Shown here one piece after another: positions 6,410-9,984 of a DNA stretch of 9,984 bases (the first letter of the stretch is position 1; each line of letters starts with the position of its first letter). Location of the stretch: NCBI GenBank assembly GCA_016781885.1, contig JADDPM010000083.1, forward strand, positions 1 through 9,984. The letters run 5' to 3'. Under the pieces are notes generated by a model. That model did not search any database. It saw only the letters and a program-made list of their open reading frames with translations, and was not told the DNA's origin. The stretch is from Rubrobacter sp. (GTDB lineage Bacteria > Actinomycetota > Rubrobacteria > Rubrobacterales > Rubrobacteraceae). The position numbers and the translations under genes were made by a program.

Positions 6410-6931
6410 ATGCACCGTCTGGACCGGATTCTTACCGGAATCGAGAACACCCTGGCGGCGCTCGCACTGGGGGGAGCGAGCCTACTGGCGTGTCTGCAGG
6501 TCATCCTGCGCTACCTATTTGACTACACTATCTTCTGGTCCGAGGAGGCGACGATCTATTTGCTGATCCTCTCGACTTTTATAGGCGCCGTCATCACGCT
6601 GCGGCACAACGAGCACGTCAGCGTCGACGTGTTGTCGTTCGTATTCGGGGAGCGCGGGAAGAGGGCGCTCGCAGTGCTCAGCGCTCTGATCGTAGTGGCC
6701 TACTGCGCCATCTTTGGAGCTTACGCCTGGATACTGGTTACCGAGCCCGCCGCGCTAAGGATCGTAACCCCGGCCCTCAGGCTGCCCCTCTGGGTCGTCG
6801 AGCTCTCGCTGCCGATAGGGCTCACGCTGATGTTCTTGAGGGCATTAGAGATGCTTTACCGCTCGGCGAGGGGCCGGGAGACCTTCCCCGAGGCCGACTC
6901 CACCGAGTACGGCGAGGAGGTCATGAAGTGA
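6410..6931 (+). CDS. dctQ: TRAP transporter small permease subunit, DctQ family
   Basis: This is a 173-aa inner-membrane protein with four predicted membrane segments at about 13-35, 46-64, 85-108 and 125-148. The family signature QVILRYLFDYTIFWSEEATIY (30-50), an Arg-containing helix end and a Trp-Ser-Glu-Glu turn, followed by RHNEHVSVD (65-73), is clear. DctQ-type subunits pair with the large DctM subunit and are needed for transport with the binding protein. AGGAGGTG stands just 3-4 nt before the ATG, slightly close but strong. Its stop overlaps the dctM start in GTGA. The acidic tail after residue 155 is not conserved in the family as far as I know. Confidence 0.93.
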   Translation: MHRLDRILTGIENTLAALALGGASLLACLQVILRYLFDYTIFWSEEATIYLLILSTFIGAVITLRHNEHVSVDVLSFVFGERGKRALAVLSALIVVAYCAIFGAYAWILVTEPAALRIVTPALRLPLWVVELSLPIGLTLMFLRALEMLYRSARGRETFPEADSTEYGEEVMK

Positions 6932-8202
6932 GCGCCACCGTGGTCCTCTTCATAGTCTTCTTCCTGCTGCTCCTCTCTACGACCCCGATCTCGGTGGCTT
7001 TGGGGCTTACGGCGTTCCTCTACTTCTTCTACTACACGACGCTGCCGCTGACGCAGACCACGGACACGCTGTTCAACTCGCTCAACACCTTTACTCTTAT
7101 GGCGATCCCGTTCTTTGTCTACGCGGCGAACATCATGTCCTACGGCGGTATAAGCAAGAGGCTGACCGAGGCGGCGAACGCGGCGGTGGGCCGCTTCCCG
7201 GGGGGACTTGCCCTAACCGCCGTTATAAGCTGCATGTTCTTCGCGGCCATCTCGGGGTCGAGCCCCGCCACGGTCGTGGCGGTTGGCACTCTGCTCATAC
7301 CGGCCATGATCGGGGCCGGGTACGGGCGCAACTTCTCGACCGGGATCGTCGCCACAAGCGGTTCTCTAGGGATACTCATACCCCCCTCCATCCCTCTGAT
7401 AGTCTACGGGATCGCCACGGAGAGCAACATAGGCGACCTGTTCATCGCGGGGTTCATACCGGGGTTCCTGGCGGGGACGTTGCTGCTCGGACTGGTGATC
7501 TTTACCGCGTGGCGGCGGGGCTTGAGGGGGCAGGAGATACCGCTCACGCGCGCCCAGCGCATAAAGGCGTTCCGCGACGCTTTCCTGGGGCTCCTCCTGC
7601 CCATCTTCGTCCTCGGGGGCATCTACGGCGGCGTCTTCACCCCAACGGAGGCGGCGGCGATGGCGGTCCTATACTCCCTCATCGTCTCGCTCTTCGTCTA
7701 CCGCGAGATGGACCTCAAGGATTTAGGACGGATCACGGTGGCTTCGGCAAGGATGTCCGCCATGATCATGTTTATCATCGCCAACGCGATACTCTTCTCC
7801 TTCGTTTTGACCTCGGAGCGGATACCGGACCAGATTACGAACCTCTTCATAGGCCTGGACCTCTCGTGGTTCGCATTCCTGCTCGTGGTTAACGCCTTCC
7901 TCTTGCTGGTCGGCTGCTTCATGGAGACATCCAGCGCGATTCTCATCCTCGCCCCGATCCTCTTGCCGGTAGCCACGCAGCTAGGCGTAAACCCCATACA
8001 CTTCGGTATTATCATGGTAATGAACCTGGAGATCGGGATGATTACCCCGCCGCTCGGCCTGAACCTCTTCGTGGCGAGCGGCATCTCGAAGCTCTCGGTC
8101 GTCCAGGTCGCCAAGGCCTCGGCCCCGAGCGCCCTCGTGCTCCTGGCCGCACTCCTGATCGTAACCTACGTCCCTGACATAGCTCTCGCCCTCGTCGAGT
8201 AG
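6928..8202 (+). CDS. dctM: TRAP transporter large permease subunit, DctM family
   Basis: This is a 424-aa inner-membrane protein, the usual length of the family, with 12-13 hydrophobic segments. It carries the sodium-coupled transport core. Recognisable family blocks are AISGSSPATVVAVGTLLIP (107-125), SGSLGILIPPSIPLIVYG (144-161), AGFIPG (174-179), TPTEAAAMAVLYS (238-250), ETSSAILILAPILLP (333-347) and GMITPPLGLNLFVASGI (370-386). The two PP-containing hairpin motifs are both intact, so the subunit looks functional. It starts at a GTG overlapping the dctQ stop, with GAGGAGG 7 nt upstream, which suggests coupled translation. No clear terminator follows: only a GGGA/TCCC pair around 8225-8244 that is too weak to call. 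Confidence 0.95.
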   Translation: MSATVVLFIVFFLLLLSTTPISVALGLTAFLYFFYYTTLPLTQTTDTLFNSLNTFTLMAIPFFVYAANIMSYGGISKRLTEAANAAVGRFPGGLALTAVISCMFFAAISGSSPATVVAVGTLLIPAMIGAGYGRNFSTGIVATSGSLGILIPPSIPLIVYGIATESNIGDLFIAGFIPGFLAGTLLLGLVIFTAWRRGLRGQEIPLTRAQRIKAFRDAFLGLLLPIFVLGGIYGGVFTPTEAAAMAVLYSLIVSLFVYREMDLKDLGRITVASARMSAMIMFIIANAILFSFVLTSERIPDQITNLFIGLDLSWFAFLLVVNAFLLLVGCFMETSSAILILAPILLPVATQLGVNPIHFGIIMVMNLEIGMITPPLGLNLFVASGISKLSVVQVAKASAPSALVLLAALLIVTYVPDIALALVE

Positions 8203-8258
8203 AGTTAGAGTCCGAGCCGGAGCAGGGAGATCGAGTAGTTCCCTCAAGAGAGGAGGTT

Positions 8259-8551
8259 GTGTGGTTGTTTAGGCACTGCTCGCCGTTGTCGGCTTGGCCG
8301 TCGTGCACCTGTTCTCCAACAGGCTGCGCTTCCTCGACGGCACCCCCCGCAGCATCTGGCTCTCCATAGCGGGGGGCATCTCAGTGGCCTACGTATTCAT
8401 ACACCTCCTCCCCGAGCTAGCCGAGGGTCAGGAGACGGTAACCGAGGCCCTAGACCAAGGCGAGGGACTGGCATTTCTGGAGAGCCACGTCTACCTGGTA
8501 GCGCTTGTAGGTCTCGCTGTCTTCTACGGCCTACAGCGTCTTGCAGCGTTG
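8259..8551 (+). pseudogene. N-terminal fragment of a conserved integral membrane protein, truncated at the IS630-family element
   Basis: A ribosome site AGAGGAGG (8249-8256) is followed by GTG (8259) encoding MWLF. Continuing in another frame from 8273, ALLAVVGLAVVHLFSNRLRF leads into SIWLSIAGGISVAYVFIHLLPEL and, after an acidic loop, HVYLVALVGLAVFYGLQRLA. These give three membrane segments with His and Glu in the second. The two pieces join if one base is lost around 8271-8272; the second frame has a TAG at 8270. Translation from TTG 8294 or GTG 8303 would avoid the shift but drop part of the first helix. The sequence then runs into the IS, and nothing resembling its remainder occurs beyond it. 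It looks like a conserved multi-helix membrane protein of unknown function; I cannot name the family with certainty. It lies 56 nt after dctM, perhaps once transcribed with it. Confidence 0.6.
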
Positions 8552-8565
8552 TTGAACCCCGGACA
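8552..8565 (+). repeat. Candidate left terminal inverted repeat of the IS630 element
   Basis: TTGAACCCCGGACA pairs imperfectly with 9556-9570. It begins where the reading frame ceases to look like the membrane protein, 24 nt before the transposase ATG. Confidence 0.4.
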
Positions 8566-8575
8566 CCATGTGCGT

Positions 8576-9520
8576 ATGAGAGCCTACTCTGAAGACTTGC
8601 GCACGAAGATAGTCGAAGCCGTCCAGCGAGGAATGGGACAAAGTGAGGCCGCACGCTCCTTCGGCGTGAACCTCTCGTCGGTTAAGCGCTACGTCAGGGC
8701 AATACGCAAGGGTGGGACGCTTCGCCCGAAGAAGCACCCCGGTTCGAAACCGAAGATAGACGAAAGAGGCAGGCGCCTATTGGAAGCCGATGTCGAGCAA
8801 AGGCCGACGCTCTCGCTGTTGGAGAGGTGTCGTTTTTTGGGGCAGGCCACAGGCATGCGGGTGAGCGTGTCCACCATGAGTAGAGTGCTGCGCCGTCTGG
8901 GCTTCAGCCGAAAAAAAAGGAGCGTGGGAGCGAGTGAGCGTGACGAATGGCTTAGAGCAGCTTGGCGGGTGATCGTAGCCGAACAGATCGACGCGAGGCG
9001 GCTGGTATTCGTGGACGAGATGGGCGCAAACACCTCACTGGCGCCCCTATACGCTTGGGCCCGGCGTGGGAAGCGAGCGTGGACGAACGTACCTCGCAAC
9101 CGTGGACCCAACACGACGCTTTTGGCAAGCATGACCCACGAGGGGATGGGACCGTGCGTAGCGGTGGAGGGTACCAGTACCTCAGCAGTCTTCGAGGCTT
9201 ACGTGGAGCAGGTTCTCGTGCCAACCTTACACCCCGGTCAGGTGGTAGTGCTCGACAACCTGACCGCCCACAAGGGCGAACGGGTGCGTGAGCTGGTAGA
9301 GAGACGAGGCTGCGAGCTTATATTCCTGCCGCCTTACTCGCCGGATCTCAACCCCATAGAAGAAGCTTTCTCGAAGATCAAGGCGTTGTTGAGAAGGGCC
9401 GAGGCTCGGGGCCGTGATGCACTCGTGGATGCTATCGGTGGAGCACTTTCGGCGGTCACCGCCCAAGATGCGCGGGGCTCCTTCGGGCATTGCGGCTACG
9501 CCGTAGGCGGCCACCCCTAG
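8576..9520 (+). CDS. IS630-family transposase (DD34E)
   Basis: This is a 314-aa transposase that appears intact. Residues 1-45 are a helix-turn-helix, MRAYSEDLRTKIVEAV then SEAARSFGVNLSSVKRYVRA, which binds the ends. The linker (46-120) is basic and carries a second helix-turn-helix. The RNase H-fold catalytic core shows Asp147 in LVFVDEMG, Asp227 in VVVLDNLTAHKG and Glu262 in YSPDLNPIEEAF, with 34 residues between the last two, as in IS630/Tc1 enzymes. The C terminus has the family's HCGY (305-308). The ATG at 8576 is preceded by no good ribosome site; a tiny ATG-TGC-GTA-TGA frame (8568-8579) overlaps it and could feed ribosomes in. The frame is open upstream into the membrane-protein fragment to 8273, so a fusion product is also possible. 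Confidence 0.92.
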   Translation: MRAYSEDLRTKIVEAVQRGMGQSEAARSFGVNLSSVKRYVRAIRKGGTLRPKKHPGSKPKIDERGRRLLEADVEQRPTLSLLERCRFLGQATGMRVSVSTMSRVLRRLGFSRKKRSVGASERDEWLRAAWRVIVAEQIDARRLVFVDEMGANTSLAPLYAWARRGKRAWTNVPRNRGPNTTLLASMTHEGMGPCVAVEGTSTSAVFEAYVEQVLVPTLHPGQVVVLDNLTAHKGERVRELVERRGCELIFLPPYSPDLNPIEEAFSKIKALLRRAEARGRDALVDAIGGALSAVTAQDARGSFGHCGYAVGGHP

Positions 9521-9555
9521 TAGGAAACGCCACCAAGTTGCTGTGCTGCTAGTAC

Positions 9556-9570
9556 TGTTCTGGATGTCAA
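9556..9570 (-). repeat. Candidate right terminal inverted repeat of the IS630 element
   Basis: On the minus strand this reads TTGACATCCAGAACA, matching the left end with three mismatches and one gap. It lies 35 nt beyond the transposase stop and 15 nt from the stop of the convergent gene. Confidence 0.4.
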
Positions 9571-9585
9571 GATCGGCTTTCCTTC

Positions 9586-9984
9586 TCATGTTCCGGCCAG
9601 CACTACCTTATACAGCACACCGCGTTCGACGGGAATTAATCGGTAGCCGGCCTGTTCGAACCGGCGACGCTGCTGATAGAATTCGTCGGGGAATAGGGCG
9701 TAAAGCGAGCCGTCCCGGGCAGCCGCGCTTATGCGAGCGTCCTTTTCCTCCTTGGTTTGGGGCTCCTCATTATTTTGGGCTTCGAAGTAGCTCAGCAGCT
9801 TCAGATCCTTCCGGTGGCCTTCGACCAAGGTCGCGTAGTACAGCGGGCTCCGGAGCTGGATGATGGTGGCACCGGGTTCGGTATTGCGGTCTACAACCTC
9901 TATGATTCGGCGTCCCTCGTAATCTCTGCTCCGGTCCACCGAGCGGTAGGTTTCTCCCACGCCCCGTAGCGGCACGGCGAGTAT
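9586..9984 (-). CDS. C-terminal part of a probable membrane glycosyltransferase-like protein (partial)
   Basis: The frame is open to the window edge, and 132 residues are visible before the TGA. A VDRSRDYEGRR start leads to NTEPGATIIQLRSPLYYA and LVEGHRKDLKLL. This pattern of a statement of Asp-Arg-Ser, a PGA turn, a paired-Tyr segment and a VEGxRxDL motif resembles the soluble C-terminal domain of multi-helix dolichol-phosphate-mannose/DUF2723-like glycosyltransferases. The end, GSLYALFPDEF then GYRLIPVERGVLYKVVL, fits a domain closing with beta strands. The membrane part would lie beyond the window, so the assignment is tentative. It converges on the IS630 transposase, with its stop 15 nt from the element's likely right end, so its 3' end looks unbroken. 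It bears no relation to the membrane-protein fragment left of the IS. Confidence 0.6.
   Translation of the reverse strand: MLAVPLRGVGETYRSVDRSRDYEGRRIIEVVDRNTEPGATIIQLRSPLYYATLVEGHRKDLKLLSYFEAQNNEEPQTKEEKDARISAAARDGSLYALFPDEFYQQRRRFEQAGYRLIPVERGVLYKVVLAGT

Larger units (their letters stand above)
8552..9570 (+). mobile_element. IS630-family insertion sequence (approximate ends)
   Basis: One transposase gene of the IS630 family fills the element. Ends are proposed from an imperfect inverted repeat, about 11 of 14 positions plus one gap: TTGAACCCCGGACA at 8552-8565 and the complement of TTGACATCCAGAACA at 9556-9570. This gives about 1.02 kb, within the family's usual size. The TA target duplication expected for IS630 is not visible at these ends, so the boundaries may be off by tens of bases, or the element may sit at a rearrangement joint. 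Confidence 0.6.

Noticed and set aside
8203..8250. Terminator after dctM (GGGA/TCCC pair near 8225-8244)
   Set aside because: The stem has four base pairs with an 11-nt loop and no U-run.
8257..8592. Plus-strand frame of 111 codons overlapping the membrane-protein fragment
   Set aside because: Apart from its first few codons it is a Pro/Arg/Ser-rich out-of-frame shadow of the membrane helices.
8533..9544. Alternative inverted-repeat pair for the IS (8533-8550 with 9526-9544)
   Set aside because: About 14 of 19 positions match with a gap and it starts beside a TA, but the left copy falls in codons that still read like the host membrane protein. It remains a second choice for the IS ends.
1..9984. 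CRISPR array, tRNA or rRNA genes, phage genes
   Set aside because: No regularly spaced repeats, cloverleaf-like segments or phage structural motifs were seen on either strand.

Overview
The window reads as chromosome of a high-GC bacterium. Frequent GTG starts, AGGAGG-type ribosome sites, tightly packed genes with 4-base stop/start overlaps, and heavy use of ATA (Ile) and AGG (Arg) codons despite the high GC suggest an actinobacterium of the Rubrobacter type. This placement is inference from style and family content; no rRNA or other marker gene is present.

Region 1 (1-4016, minus strand) is one catabolic operon, transcribed right to left from a strong promoter at about 4161-4190. In order it encodes a beta-hydroxyacid (3-hydroxyisobutyrate-type) dehydrogenase, a carboxymuconolactone decarboxylase/AhpD-fold protein, an acyl-CoA dehydrogenase, a CaiB/BaiF class III CoA-transferase with an AroQ-type chorismate mutase domain fused to its C terminus, and the first 21 codons of a further gene. 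Spacings are 23 nt or less, and two of the junctions are 4-base overlaps.

Region 2 (4017-5294) is the control region. A GntR/HutC-family repressor gene (4212-4949, minus) is bracketed by two copies of the perfect palindrome TGTACGTACA. One sits just downstream of the -10 box of the catabolic operon, the other on the -10 region of the transporter operon. The simplest reading is a local regulator that represses both operons until an effector binds its UTRA domain.

Region 3 (5295-8202, plus strand) is a complete three-gene TRAP transporter: a lipoprotein solute-binding protein (DctP), a small 4-TM subunit (DctQ) and a large 12-13 TM permease (DctM). A perfect 24-nt palindrome separates dctP from dctQ. 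Import by the TRAP system followed by CoA transfer, acyl-CoA oxidation and hydroxyacid oxidation makes a coherent organic-acid uptake and catabolism locus. Its substrate cannot be fixed from sequence; a C4-dicarboxylate-like acid is the first guess.

Region 4 (8203-9984) is disturbed. A conserved membrane-protein gene is reduced to an N-terminal fragment, probably frameshifted near its start and cut by an IS630-family element with an intact DD34E transposase. Beyond the element lies the 3' end of an unrelated minus-strand gene resembling the C-terminal soluble domain of a membrane glycosyltransferase. The two flanks of the element do not rejoin into one gene. I saw no tRNA, rRNA, CRISPR array or recognised riboswitch.
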